Notes: generated from the sequence alone by a model not told the origin. Counted from the stretch's first letter, positions 49,723-61,129 are shown. The stretch is DNA of 64,000 bases from Dimorphilus gyrociliatus (GCA_904063045.1 CAJFCJ010000007.1:3355404-3419403), one strand, 5' to 3'. Translations and numbers: made by a program.

Positions 49723-52700
49723 ATGTCTAATCCGTTGACAGAGGAACGTTTAAATAAAATAAAAGGTATTCATTCAAAAAAATTGAATTTATAGTTGTTG
49801 TCATCCTCTTCTATTCTGTTTATTCAGATAGCGCAGCATCTTTTCTAGAGTCTTTTGGTGTTGAATTCACAAAAAGCTATGCATTATCTTTAGTGATTTC
49901 CGCTCAGGAAAAGGTTCAAGTTTACGAAGAATTAAGAAAGTTATTATACAGAGACGTAAGTTATATAACTATTTTATGAATTGTTATTCTTATTTATGAT
50001 CTATATTGTTATTAATATTCCTCTTTTTGTAATAATGAAAGTAATAAAACAATCATAAATTTCCCAAGCACGATATAATAAATTCTATGTTTTTATTGCC
50101 ATTGGAAATAGTTTGGAAGCGTACCAAGAAAGAATCTATTCTCCGGTTACGTTTATATAAAGGAAGGCGAAGGTCCAGGTTCATTCTCCGATAAATGGCA
50201 AAGATTGTTTGTTGCCGAACAACTCGACTATAATTTGGCTATTTATAACTCAGAAGAGGATTTTAAAAATACTAAGGACAAACCGAAAAAAGTTATTAGC
50301 TTAGCCGGTTATCAATTGACAAAGGAGCCGAGAAAAAGTTATGAGAAGGTGGCGAGAAAGCTATCAAACTCCTTAGGTAGGAATTTCTATTCAATATGTC
50401 GAAAGCGGTCGACTGAACATCGTCCTTTGAACAGGGTTAGGAGACGACGGCATACCCATAAGCTTTTCGCCCTTTAGCTGGGCGTTGACCCATGATATTA
50501 GGGACAACTACGTCATGCAAATGCATAAGGGAGCTAGTGTAAGGATACATATATATATTTTTTAATTTTCGCCCCTTTAATTCAATCATACGTAACCTCC
50601 TTTTCATAAAAAAACCGTTACTAATGAAAAATACATAAAAAATGGTGAACGTCACCCCATCTTTTTTAGATTTTTCATACTTTCTTTTTCAACTTCAACT
50701 AACTCTAGACCATAAAAATATTCAATAGGCCAAGTTTTGTAGTTGTATAAGAGGGCCGACGGTTGAGCCTGAGGATGTTGGAAAAGCGGAATACGATAAG
50801 GATGGAATGAAATGGATAACGACCATCGACAGATGCGTAAGACGCGTCAAAGGTATAATAACAATAATAATTAAAGTGACGTTAAACAGTTTTTTTATGT
50901 AAAAACTTTTTTTTATCTATTCAATTTTTATTTACTAATAAAAAAATGTTTTTTGAATAAAAGCGAGGGATTTAAAGAGTGTGACTGGTCGGGCTTTTGA
51001 TATGGCTGTTAAGAGGGCCATTCAAACCAATTCCGAATTAAAAGGTTTCAAAACTGATGGTACTGAAGAGGAAATTCTTATGGATTTACTTGCTGAATTA
51101 TGCGTTAAACCAGTCTTTGAAGAAGCTTGTAAAGATATTGATGCACCTGGAGGAATGAGAGCTTTTATATATTATAAAGTAGGTTTAATTAGCTTTTATG
51201 AAATTAATTAATATTAGTTTTTTATCAATAGATGAGAGGAGTAACTTTCCAAGCTTTAAAGAAAATGCTAGATGAAGCTTGGTCAGCTCTGAAGCAAACT
51301 GTCGATAAAATGACCGAAAAATTAGAGGAAAAGATATCTTCATTATACAACAAAATATCCAATATTAAGGAGGATGGAAAGGCTAAGATAAGAGGTTCTT
51401 TACTGATATAATACTTTTTAAAATTTAATTTGATATCTCATATCTTATCTTTTAAAAAGTCGACTCAATTCAATATTTTATCTTAGTTATTTTTTTACAT
51501 AGGAGCGGTCACTGATAAAATAAGTGAAAAATTGAATGAAGTCGTTAAACCAGCAGTTAAACCAGTTTTTGAAGTTTTTAATAATCCACTTAAACAAGGA
51601 CTTGTCGAAGTTCGTAATGTTCTTAAAAGTGAAATTGGAAAGTTAAAGAAATTAACTAATAATGACCTAGATAAAATCCCTAGAAGTAAAACAAATATGG
51701 CGGGTTTTAAAAAATTAACTGCAGACACTCTTAAGGCTTTAGAAGCCCTTAAGAAAAAGTTCCCGCTATTATTCGAGCACGTGGAAGTTATGACTTTAAA
51801 GCAATCTATACAAGATGTTCTTTACAGAGTGAGTATAATATATTAAAACCCATAAAATTCCAAACGTTCCATTGTACTCTTTTTTTTTTCTTTTTTTATT
51901 TACAACATTAACAGACAGCCGACGCCGTCGTTAATACTATCGAATTAAGATTGAAAGATAACGCCGAAGCCAATTCAGATCAATTATTAAACGACACTCT
52001 AAAGGTAACAATAAATTATTATTAAGTGGGAGGAGTGTACATTTATATATATACAGTATATATATATATATACTGTATGTATGAGTGTACATTAACAAAA
52101 AAAGAATAAAGAACATTTTCGTTTCCCGCCAAAAACGAACATTCTTCTTTCATGTTCGTAAAAGAAAACATATTAATGTAGCAACTTTTCTTGTCACCTA
52201 TTAAGGAATTCGACTACGATGCTGAAATAGTACAAGCGCAATTCTTAGTCAGCGTTATGCAATTGGTATTCGTCGGCGGCTTCAAAAGAATCGTTAACCC
52301 GATAGTTGAACCGGTAAATATTACGCTTACTTCGAATATATTAAATTTAATTTTTTCCCTTTTTTCCCCTCTTTTCATCCTAAATCCTTTTATAATATAG
52401 TAAATAATTAAAAGTAAACTCTAGCTAGACTTTTTTCAATTGTTTAAATACGAAAATACTTGTATTATTATTAAAAAAACAAAACCAATATGAATATAAT
52501 TATCATATGTCTGCGTCTTATCAGATTTTGGACACCTTAACCGGTTTTATACCGGACGAAGTTGAAGAATTTGTTAGCATTCAAGCCTTGTACGACGATT
52601 TTATCGAACTTTTCGTATCGGAACCAATACATTCAGGTATGATTAATTAGAGGATGGGTTTTTTTTTCTATTGATAAGATATAGGCCTAATGTTGTTGTT

Positions 52701-52982
52701 ACGTTTTCAGTTGTATATCAAGAATACCCGTCCGCTAAGCCTAGGAGAAAAGGTGAGAAAGCCGCCGAAGAGGAGGCCGTCGGAGAGGAAGCCGCCGAAA
52801 AGGAGGCCGCCGGAGAGGAGGCCGTCGGAGAGGAAGCCGCCGAAAAGAAGGCCGTCGGAGAGGAAGCCGCCGAAAAGAAGGCCGTCGGAGAGGAAGCCGC
52901 CGAAAAGAAGGCCGTCGGAGAGGAAGCCGCCGAAAAGAAGGCCGCCGGAGAGGAGAAAGAGATGCCATTAGAGGAAATTTAA
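49723..52982 (+). CDS. Niban/FAM129-like protein
   Basis: Twelve exons: 49723-49765, 49828-49955, 50112-50376, 50435-50538, 50729-50852, 50964-51178, 51232-51394, 51503-51828, 51915-52004, 52206-52313, 52525-52636 and 52711-52982. Together they give 649 residues with all phases consistent. The N-terminus (FTKSYALSLVISAQEKV), a PH-like domain over about residues 60-190 (FSDKWQRLFVAEQLDYNLAI), and a long helical middle (KPVFEEACKDID, DGMKWITTIDRCV) follow the Niban plan. Niban proteins are cytoplasmic or membrane-associated regulators of stress, translation and cell survival. The C-terminus is an Ala/Glu/Lys repeat with a 30-nt unit, which replaces the acidic disordered tail of vertebrate Nibans. 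GTTAGCAAC 93 nt upstream of the ATG resembles half an RFX site. Confidence 0.85.
52761..52955 (+). repeat. 30-nt coding tandem repeat in the Niban-like tail
   Basis: About 6.5 copies of a 30-nt unit encoding AAEKKAVGEE. The later copies are identical, which indicates recent expansion. The unit is GC-rich in an AT-rich gene and, being a multiple of three, leaves other frames on both strands open; those frames are artefacts. Copy number is likely polymorphic. Confidence 0.9.
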
Positions 52983-53421
52983 ATTTTATAGTATGATTCC
53001 TCTCTTTGACATTAATAAGATTTGAAAATTGGTTTCATCCAACCAATCCTTCTCTCTCCTTTTTTCTTTCTCTCTATCTCTTTCTGTTATATTTTATCCC
53101 CTCCCCCTTTTTCTATCTTTTTACCTATTATGCTCCTGCCTTCCCCCACCTCTTTCCCCCCCCCCTCACCTACCCCCCGCCGCTCCTGCTCTATAACGAA
53201 ACTACATTAGCATAGAATTAATTGTTAATTACTAATTGATAGCAATCAGAATACAAAAAAAAATCGTTAGACGCTTAATTTAAAGACGATCGAAATAAAT
53301 TGAATAACAACATAATAAAACTCTACATTTTGAAAAAATGACAAAAAAAAACAGATGATAAGACAATCAACTAAAAGATGAATATAAAAGAGAAAGGTGA
53401 CAGGGAATAATGATCTTAATT
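52983..53421. other. Convergent spacer, Niban-like and receptor cyclase
   Basis: About 0.44 kb shared by two convergent 3' ends, pyrimidine-rich then A-rich. No exon is seen. Confidence 0.6.
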
Positions 53422-56400
53422 CTAGTAATCCGTGAAAGCGTTACATAATCTCTTCCTTAGTAGAGTAAGTCTTTGAGATTTCCTTCCGACCCTGGGGGTA
53501 AGTTCCAGATTGAAAGCCAAAGGTGGACTAGCTGTGCTATGCCTATTAAAATTTCGTCTTTCTTTAATCAATTCGCAAGCGTCTTTCATAAATTGTGGCG
53601 TAGGCCTACTTTTGGAAGCATTCAACCAAAATGTTTGAATAGGGCCTTTACCCTTAACGTCTGTAGCACCACGACTAATTATCGAATAATCAGACGCATT
53701 TTTAGCTTCCATTAGAGCCTCTGCAGTAGTTGAACTTATATGAGCTTTTGACGCTTCACCCGTAGATTCCATTCTAGACGCTAAATTGACCGTATCACCA
53801 TAAATGGTATAGAATCTTCTCTCGCTACCAACTAAGGCCGCTATGCAAGGACCGGTACTAATTCCTATACGCAACTCGGCTCTAGCTCCATTTAATTGTG
53901 TCATTGAAGCGGCCTGAAACCATAATAGCAAATCAATGGCTGTATCGGCAGCAATGGATGCATGACGATCCGTTCTCTGTGGTAGACCACTAACATACAA
54001 ATGCATCTGTCGAATTGTATCAACGTGGTAGACTTTGTGACGACTCGTTACCTCGTCGAGTATGTCAAAGATGATATCCAACAGTTCTATCAAATCTGCC
54101 GGATGTCTTACTCTGGCGTTTAAAGCTGAGAAATTGCTTATATTCACGAAACATATTGTAGCCGAACTGAAATATTCAGGGGGGACGTCATCTTCGCTCA
54201 AAAGCCTCTCGACACAGGCCGACGGCATCATACGGGACAATAGTAATTTTGTTCTCGATTTCCCTTCTTCTAAATCTTTCATGCGTTGTTCTACTACGGT
54301 TTCCAGCAGTTCGTTATACCTTTGCATATTTTCAATTGACTCGGCGGTTGATTTCGTTCCGCTAATCATATCTAATGTCTCTTTCAATTCAGCAACTTTT
54401 GGTCTTCTATTCTTCTTCTCTCTCCAGCACCTTCTCATTATTCCCAAAAGACTGTACGGAGTGTCTTCTTGTAGATGATACCTAGCAATTTCCGGTCTGC
54501 AAAGGTATCTTTTCCTATCCGCCACCTTTCTAACAATTTCTTCATCGGTAAGCATCCCGAAGAAAGGTTTAGCGCAAAACGCAACTTCTTGGCAGATGAT
54601 ACCAAAGCTATAAATATCTCCCGCCTGAGTTCCGTTGCCCGTCTCCAACGACCTAAGTAATTCGGGAGCTCTCCAAACCCTATAATCAAATTCGCAAATT
54701 GTAGATCTTGACCTAGCCTCCTCCAAACCGTAGTCGCTAATTCGAATATTCCATTGTAGGTCTACAAGACAACAATGACTCGACAGCCTTCCGTGGCAAA
54801 TCAGATCAGTCGAATGTAAATAGCCTAAACCTTGTACAAGATTACGTAAAAAGGACAATTTTAAATGAGCATCAATAATTTTATATTCTAAGATTGTACT
54901 GAGACGTCCCTTCTGACAGAATTCGTATATTGCGCAGGCGTCACCAGATACTGAACTTATGCCGTAGAACGTTGCCAAATTATTGTGTCTTACGCGAATT
55001 AAGTCGTTCTCAACCCAATTATTTTCAATTATGGACATGGAACTTACTCCATGAATAGTGTCTGCCGTCACCCATAGATTCTTCGTTTGATAAAAATAAT
55101 AATTTGAATAGTTGGACCATTTTAGGCTTTCTCTTTTCGTATCGTAGAAAATCATTGACATGGAAGCGCCGAATATAGTACTGGCGGAAGTACCCATATT
55201 TTTATCATATGTATCCGATTCTTGCTCCTCCCCACGTCCCATTATAATTGCTAATAGTCTACGTAACCTTGCCCCTATGGAAACCATCTCCCGATTTTCT
55301 TCCATTTCATTTAACTCGTCGGCATTTAATATATCCGCTTGTATAAGATTTACGGAGTCAATTTTCCAAGGTGGGTCATCTTTTCCAGTCGATTTGGGAA
55401 TTCTTTCAAAAATCCATAGGATGATTCGACTCCTAAGTAGGAAAATCAGAATACAAATACCCAAAATAATTCCAACTAAAAAGGAAAAAAATGATGATTT
55501 ATCCTTATTCGAAATACACCCGCCCATTTCCCAATCATGTATACAAGAGGGAGACGGAAGAGAGGCATTCCATTCCTTAAATCCTTTCTTCTTTGTAGGA
55601 CTAATTTTATACGTATTCCTTAATTGATCATATGTAAATATCTGATACTCTTCCGCCTTAATATCGTCCTTTTCATAAAATCTTAACATTTGAAATTTTT
55701 TGATTACCCTAATAGAATCGACAAGATTGTAACTTGTTGGCCCTCTAGCGGATAACCTAGAAAATAATTTTGAATTCCTTAAACTGTTCAAGTCGTCGGC
55801 AATTTTCATTAGCTGACAAATAAAATCGGAAGCTTGATAGAGTGAATTTGATAAAGGGAGATTAATTTGGGGATTATTGTCATATTGAGAAGAGAGTATA
55901 TTCCCTCTATCGTGACGTTCGTTGTTGATTGAATAGACCTTATTAAATGACCAATTAATAATTAAAATTTTCCTTAAATCAATTCCAGAAATTGGTTTAA
56001 TCCCTTCGCCCATTAAATTTAGGTGTATAAAGGTAAAATGATTATCTTTAACTGCTGTAGACGCCCTTAAAACTTGATAGAGTAGTCTAGAACCTCCACA
56101 AATTAAAATCATTCGGCAATCCTTTTTAATAGAATTTAAGGTTTTTTTTAATAGGTTCACACTATTCTTCGATTTATCAACGACATCTCTATGGATTAGT
56201 ATTAATCCTTTCTTATAGAATCTTCTTAATTCTTTGTCGTCGTTGTTATAGTTACTCTGCTCGCACAACTCTTTATCTTCGAATAAAGAGAAACGATTCC
56301 AGCCTATATCTTTCATAAATCTCATAAAAACTGTAAAAAAGTACGGTATCGTAGGACCAATCTTAATAAAATCCCTTTCGTACAAGCCTACAGTTCCTGG

Positions 56401-56817
56401 AGCGATAGATACAAAAGGGATTTGTAGATATTTAAATAGAGGTGTCAAACGATAAGCTGTTCCACTTATAGGTAATCCAATAATAATATTAGCTTCATCC
56501 AAAGATGTGGAAGATAACAGTTTAGTTTTAATATATTTCATCGATTCTACGGAAGACCAATTCTTTGAAGAATGAACCAAAACCGTATACCTTGTCTTTA
56601 GGTTATCCTTATCAAAACAATTACTAAATGGGGAATAAGCTGCTAAAGTTGATATTCTATTTTTCAAATAGTTGGGTCTATCAACCATTAGGAAGATATT
56701 TATGCTAACATTTCCATATCCATATGTCCTTGTCATAATATTATTATTAGAATAATCATGATTACTCTTGGATGCTACTTTTAGAGTGTTAACATAGATT
56801 ATGAATATAAAAAACAT
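53422..56817 (-). CDS. Receptor guanylate cyclase, probable pseudo-enzyme
   Basis: A single uninterrupted exon, 1131 residues, from ATG at 56817. Order of domains: a hydrophobic N-terminus; a ligand-binding (ANF receptor type) region to about residue 430; one membrane helix near residues 440-465; a kinase homology domain (about 540-830, with CHGRLSSHCCLVD, SDYGLEE and RAPELL); a dimerisation helix; and a cyclase domain (about 885-1075). The usual metal-binding Asp of FSDIVGF is Asn892 (FVNISNF), and the second, in VETIGDAY, is Gln937 (VDTIRQMH). The purine-selecting Glu and Cys are Asp933 and Thr1004. Asn1011 and Arg1015 of the NxxSR motif remain. Family members make cGMP from GTP; this one probably cannot. 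The reading frame is fully open, so it is not a decayed copy. Lack of introns contrasts with its neighbours. Confidence 0.85.
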   Translation of the reverse strand: MFFIFIIYVNTLKVASKSNHDYSNNNIMTRTYGYGNVSINIFLMVDRPNYLKNRISTLAAYSPFSNCFDKDNLKTRYTVLVHSSKNWSSVESMKYIKTKLLSSTSLDEANIIIGLPISGTAYRLTPLFKYLQIPFVSIAPGTVGLYERDFIKIGPTIPYFFTVFMRFMKDIGWNRFSLFEDKELCEQSNYNNDDKELRRFYKKGLILIHRDVVDKSKNSVNLLKKTLNSIKKDCRMILICGGSRLLYQVLRASTAVKDNHFTFIHLNLMGEGIKPISGIDLRKILIINWSFNKVYSINNERHDRGNILSSQYDNNPQINLPLSNSLYQASDFICQLMKIADDLNSLRNSKLFSRLSARGPTSYNLVDSIRVIKKFQMLRFYEKDDIKAEEYQIFTYDQLRNTYKISPTKKKGFKEWNASLPSPSCIHDWEMGGCISNKDKSSFFSFLVGIILGICILIFLLRSRIILWIFERIPKSTGKDDPPWKIDSVNLIQADILNADELNEMEENREMVSIGARLRRLLAIIMGRGEEQESDTYDKNMGTSASTIFGASMSMIFYDTKRESLKWSNYSNYYFYQTKNLWVTADTIHGVSSMSIIENNWVENDLIRVRHNNLATFYGISSVSGDACAIYEFCQKGRLSTILEYKIIDAHLKLSFLRNLVQGLGYLHSTDLICHGRLSSHCCLVDLQWNIRISDYGLEEARSRSTICEFDYRVWRAPELLRSLETGNGTQAGDIYSFGIICQEVAFCAKPFFGMLTDEEIVRKVADRKRYLCRPEIARYHLQEDTPYSLLGIMRRCWREKKNRRPKVAELKETLDMISGTKSTAESIENMQRYNELLETVVEQRMKDLEEGKSRTKLLLSRMMPSACVERLLSEDDVPPEYFSSATICFVNISNFSALNARVRHPADLIELLDIIFDILDEVTSRHKVYHVDTIRQMHLYVSGLPQRTDRHASIAADTAIDLLLWFQAASMTQLNGARAELRIGISTGPCIAALVGSERRFYTIYGDTVNLASRMESTGEASKAHISSTTAEALMEAKNASDYSIISRGATDVKGKGPIQTFWLNASKSRPTPQFMKDACELIKERRNFNRHSTASPPLAFNLELTPRVGRKSQRLTLLRKRLCNAFTDY

Positions 56818-56964
56818 GATAAAATAATAAATGGAGAAGAGAGAGAGAGAGAAGGGAAAGAGAAGATATGATAACTAATTCATCAATTCTTGAGAATTGT
56901 CAAAAAAAGTCTATTGTTGTTATTGTTGTCCTTAGTTTTCTATATATATATAGATATATATATA

Positions 56965-57006
<42 letters not shown>

Positions 57007-57320
57007 CATACAACTACACAAGCAGTGGTATATACTTTCATTCATACATATATTTGAATATTTATATATTCATGTTTACATCTTCATTGTATATAAATAA
57101 TATTAAATCTAAATAAAAGTCATAGGCTAGGTTTTAATAGGCTTTATTAATTCAACAGCCTACTCTCCTTAGTTACATCGCTAGGTTATCTGCGCATGCG
57201 TTTGTGTTGATTAGCAACGACAGTTAGCAACGACTACAGTGGCTACCGTCATTAAACCTTTAGATACTGTAAAGGACAGGAGTTAAATTTGTAAGAGGAA
57301 AGAGGAACTTTAAGTGGAAG
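56818..57320. promoter_or_regulatory. Divergent promoter region, receptor cyclase and CFAP20 copy 1
   Basis: The half-kilobase between two divergent genes contains (TA)n at about 56941-57008. On the CFAP20 side lie an NRF1-like TGCGCATGCG at 57191-57200, GTTGATTAGCAAC at 57206-57218 and GTTAGCAAC at 57223-57231. The 13-mer differs from the RFX X-box pattern (RYYNYY-N-RRNRAC) at one position. RFX control is usual for ciliary genes, which fits CFAP20. Confidence 0.5.
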
Positions 57321-58350
57321 ATGTTCAAGAATACATATCAATCGGGCTTTCTTTCAATTCTCTATTCAATAGGACAGAAACCACTACAAATTTGGGAGAG
57401 GAAGGTAAGAGAAAAAAGCCGGTTTTGCTTCTATATACATATACTAGCGTGCTTAGTAACACGACTTAGCAACGACCGCACGTGCATTTATTACTATTTA
57501 ATAGATGTTAATTGACTAATTATAACTATTAACTAGGTACGAAATGGACATATTAAAAGAATTACAGACCAGGATATTCAATCTCTAGTTTTAGACATTG
57601 TTGGAACAAACGTTAGGTATGCATCATTCCACTTTCCTTCGTTTCATTCTTATTTCTCTTCTTTCCTTTTATACTTTAATTTTATTACGACTATTCCTTC
57701 TCTTAGTCTCTTAGTCATTCTCTCTCTCTCGCTCTTTCTATGTCATTTCATTTCTACTTCCTAATTTGAGTTCATTAATATTCATACTTCCCTTTACAGT
57801 ACAACTTACATCACTTGTCCGGCTGACAATAAAAAGACGCTTGGTATAAAACTGCCTTTTCTAGTGATGATAATCAAGAACCTAAAAAAGTACTTTACCT
57901 TTGAAGTTCAGGTAAATAACGAATATTTTTGTCTCAAATGAATAAAATATAATACCAACCTTTTTCTCAGGTGCTAGACGATAAGAATGTTAGACGACGA
58001 TTCAGGGCCAGTAATTATCAAAGTACTACCCGAGTAAAACCATTCATTTGCACTATGCCAATGAGATTGGATGACGGATGGAATCAAATTCAATTTAATC
58101 TATCAGATTTTACCAGAAGGGCTTACGGAACGAACTACATAGAGACACTTAGAGTACAGGTAAATAAATTGAATAATTTCTCTTCCTCCCCTTCAATCCC
58201 TTAAAATAAAATTCATAATTTTTTTGTTTCAAATAGATTCACGCAAATTGCCGAATCCGACGTGTCTACTTTTCAGATAGATTGTATTCGGAAGATGAAT
58301 TACCAGCCGAATTTAAATTATTCCTTCCCGTTAATCAACCAAAGTCATGA
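57321..58350 (+). CDS. CFAP20: CFAP20, copy 1
   Basis: Five exons, 57321-57404, 57537-57616, 57800-57911, 57971-58159 and 58237-58350, give 192 residues. The sequence starts [18 protein letters not shown] and contains [15 protein letters not shown] and [17 protein letters not shown]. The sequence is nearly identical to the very conserved CFAP20 (BUG22/GTL3), normally 193 residues. CFAP20 is an axonemal inner-junction protein linking A and B tubules of doublet microtubules and affects cilium motility and tubulin modification. Compared with copy 2 it has an extra intron (57912-57970), and the C-terminus ends NQPKS. Changes such as [10 protein letters not shown] in place of [10 protein letters not shown] make it the slightly more diverged copy. 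Confidence 0.97.
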
Positions 58351-59072
58351 ACATTTAGACAAACAAAACATTAAATGAGCAAAAACAACCTCTAAAAATA
58401 TTTTTTTCAAATTTTTATTTGTAAATAATAATGGCCATAAAATATTTTGTATGAATGAAAACTCTCTCTATCACTGAATGCGTTAATTTGTAATGTTTAT
58501 GTCTCTTACTGCTGTTAAAATATATGAATATATTTATATTAATTATAATATATGTTATATATTTCATATATTAATTCTTTCAAAAAAAAACACACACACA
58601 AAAGGTCAACCTTTTTATTTATTTTTACTTTAATTCTTTGTTTGTTATGAGAATGGAAAGTGTACTTCTTTTTTTTTTTTTTCAAAATTGTTCGTCTGCT
58701 AGAAAGAAAAAATAACAACAAACATGTGGCTATTAATTTATTATTATTATTATTATTACTGATATTAATTACACTTATATGAATATGCATGTCCTTAGGT
58801 TTATAAACCGAAAATGATATAATACAATATTTTTTTTAAAAAAAAATATGATAAACAATATGAAAAATGTTTGTCTTTTTCTTTTATTATATAAAAAAAA
58901 TGAAAAGAATAAGAATAAGCAGAAGAAGAAGAAGAAGAAGAAGAAGAAAAGAGGAAAAACAGAACAGTTTGTTTTGATAATAATGGTAATACTTATGGCG
59001 GGAAAAAAAAAGAGAATATATTAATAGAATGATTAAAATATCCTAACCCAATTAGGCGTGATCATGCCAACT
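58351..59072. other. Convergent spacer, CFAP20 copy 1 and Kir
   Basis: About 0.7 kb of A/T-rich DNA with an AAG trinucleotide run at 58920-58948. No exon is seen. Confidence 0.6.
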
Positions 59073-60651
59073 CTACCTATCCATTGATTCGTGATGTCTA
59101 GTCCCGATGGACGACCTCTTAAACTTTTTAAAAGCTCCCCTTATATCTGTCGATTTCCTCTTGGAGAAGCGTCGCTTTTCGGTACTCTTTCCCTTCAACG
59201 ATAGAGTTGCCCAATTATCTTCTGTGCTAAAGTTAGGAACGACAGTTTTGTTAGCATAGTCTCTAGCGGAACATTCGGGCATATCCTGTATCGGTATTGT
59301 ATCGTGAAAGTCTGAATAATCAATTCTGTAGCGGCAGTTAAACTTTTGATAAGTGATTAAAGGTTTGAGCTTGTGTCCCCAAAGAATTTCTCCCGGTAGA
59401 TAGGAAGTTCTTACTTGTGCAGTCATTCCCGATGCCTCGATAGTTCCCTCTTGAATAGGAAGAAAAGAAATCAAATTTCATCGCTATGCTTGATTATAAA
59501 CTATTGATAGACTAACCTAGAATGACGACCAACTCGAAACATTCTTCAAGAATGCTATCAGCGCTGAGATTAAAGAGAGGCGATTCGCTAGTTATCTTAT
59601 GAATAATATTGCAAGGCCACCCTAAAAATATTGAATTATCATCGGAATTTTCGGAGAGCATATGAAGAGTTTCCTGTTTAATTGGAACGTTTTCTCCATT
59701 ATCCGACCGTTTATTCCGAAGTAGAAGACCTTTGACGGATGCGGCTATAAAGTGTTGATTTCTCATATCTCCCATTCTAAAGATGAGACAATAGATTCCA
59801 TCTCGAAAGCAAATAACTGCCCTCTCCGAAAACATAATTGTTTCACCTCTACGCTTTGGCCTTGACAATTTGGCGAATATTAAACCAGTAAATAATGACT
59901 GAACTAGTAAACCAAAGCAGGATTGAAGACATAATGATATAATGGCAAAACGACATTTGGTATTAATAACCCTTCTCCCATAACCAATTGTATGTTGAGT
60001 TTCAATAGAAAATAAGAATGCGGAAGTGAAATCGTTAACGTATTGAACGCAGGCAGCCTCCAAATCTTCATCATTGTCGAATTTCCTATTAGTGTCTCCA
60101 TTTGCTAAGGCAATTAGAAACCAATCAACCGCAAAGATTAAGAATGAAGACAACAATACAAATATGCATATTAATAGTGTATAAGTCCATTGCATATCTA
60201 ATAAAGTTGTAAAAATGTCTAAAATAAACCTAAAGCTCTTCTCGGGTACATTCGTATAGGCTAAATTACATTCACCATTTTTATGCACAAGCCTCTCTTT
60301 GTGCCTATTTGCCCAGAGCCTGGCTCTAGTCATCATTGAATTTACCATAAGAGAATTCTCAGGCGTATTCAATTCTATTTTATTGTCATTATCATTATCG
60401 TTTGTTGTTGCCTCAAATTGATCTCTTTCTAATCTGCTTTTCGAAGTATTTCCTCTTTTGAAAAATTTACCAAGCGTTGAACTAGCAGGTTTCTGGGATA
60501 AATCATATTTTAATGGCTTTACTATTAAATCATCCTCTCCGTTTACGCTTTGATTATCTACAATACAAGTATTTAACTGGTCTGAATCATTGTTATCGCA
60601 AGGCTTTTTTAGGTTCGTCACGCTTCCTTTCCCTTTACACGACTGTAACAT
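59073..60651 (-). CDS. Inward-rectifier potassium channel (Kir)
   Basis: Two exons, 59517-60651 and 59073-59449, give 503 residues. After a polar N-terminus of about 130 residues come M1 (YTLLICIFVLLSSFLIFAVD), the pore loop with the K+ filter TIGYG in SIETQHTIGYG, and M2 ending TGLIFAKL. The cytoplasmic domain then follows, with the PIP2-binding motif RPKRRGET and the C-terminal motif TSYLPGEILWGH. All hallmarks of a functional Kir subunit are present. At the rectification site of M2, where strong rectifiers have Asp (IIDAF), this protein has Gln (LVQSL), so weak rectification is predicted. The tail is basic. It lies on the minus strand between the two CFAP20 copies. Confidence 0.93.
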
Positions 60652-61129
60652 TGTATTTTTCTACAGGTAAACTTTCTTTCTTTGAGTACAATAAAAGTGT
60701 TTCAAAATACCGCCATTTCAAAAAAATAGCATGGTTAGTAATCCGATTTTTAAAATCTATAATATTGAAAAAATTCATACAGGTACACGGCTAATGTTTG
60801 AGGAAAGTAGTACCAAATAGTACCTTAGCAATGACTTGTATAAATTGAAAATTCAATTTCAAAATTATTCAAATGCTATTGAATTCGACTTAAATATATA
60901 AAATACACAAAATTTCGTTTGCTTTTTAACTTAAAGCTTTCGAAAATAATAGCGTATTTTGAAAAGCTGAGGCCGTATAACTCCCACTATCAGTAATCGT
61001 ACGCTCGCCTTGGAGACATGCCGATTTAGTATCTATGATGCTGTTTTAGCGCCTTCTGGAAAAAAAGTTTCTATATCTACAACAATTAGCTACTTATTGC
61101 AGACCGGTTCTTCTTTCAAATAGCACACC
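60652..61129. other. Divergent promoter region, Kir and CFAP20 copy 2
   Basis: About 0.48 kb, AT-rich near Kir and GC-richer just before CFAP20 copy 2. No exon is seen. I found no clear X-box here; the best candidate lies in the following intron (61368-61381). Confidence 0.5.

Noticed and set aside
52671-52982. Overlapping Arg/Pro-rich and Lys/Arg-rich frames on both strands of the Niban repeat
   Set aside because: A 30-nt repeat keeps all frames open. Only the frame joined by splicing to the eleven upstream exons encodes a coherent protein.
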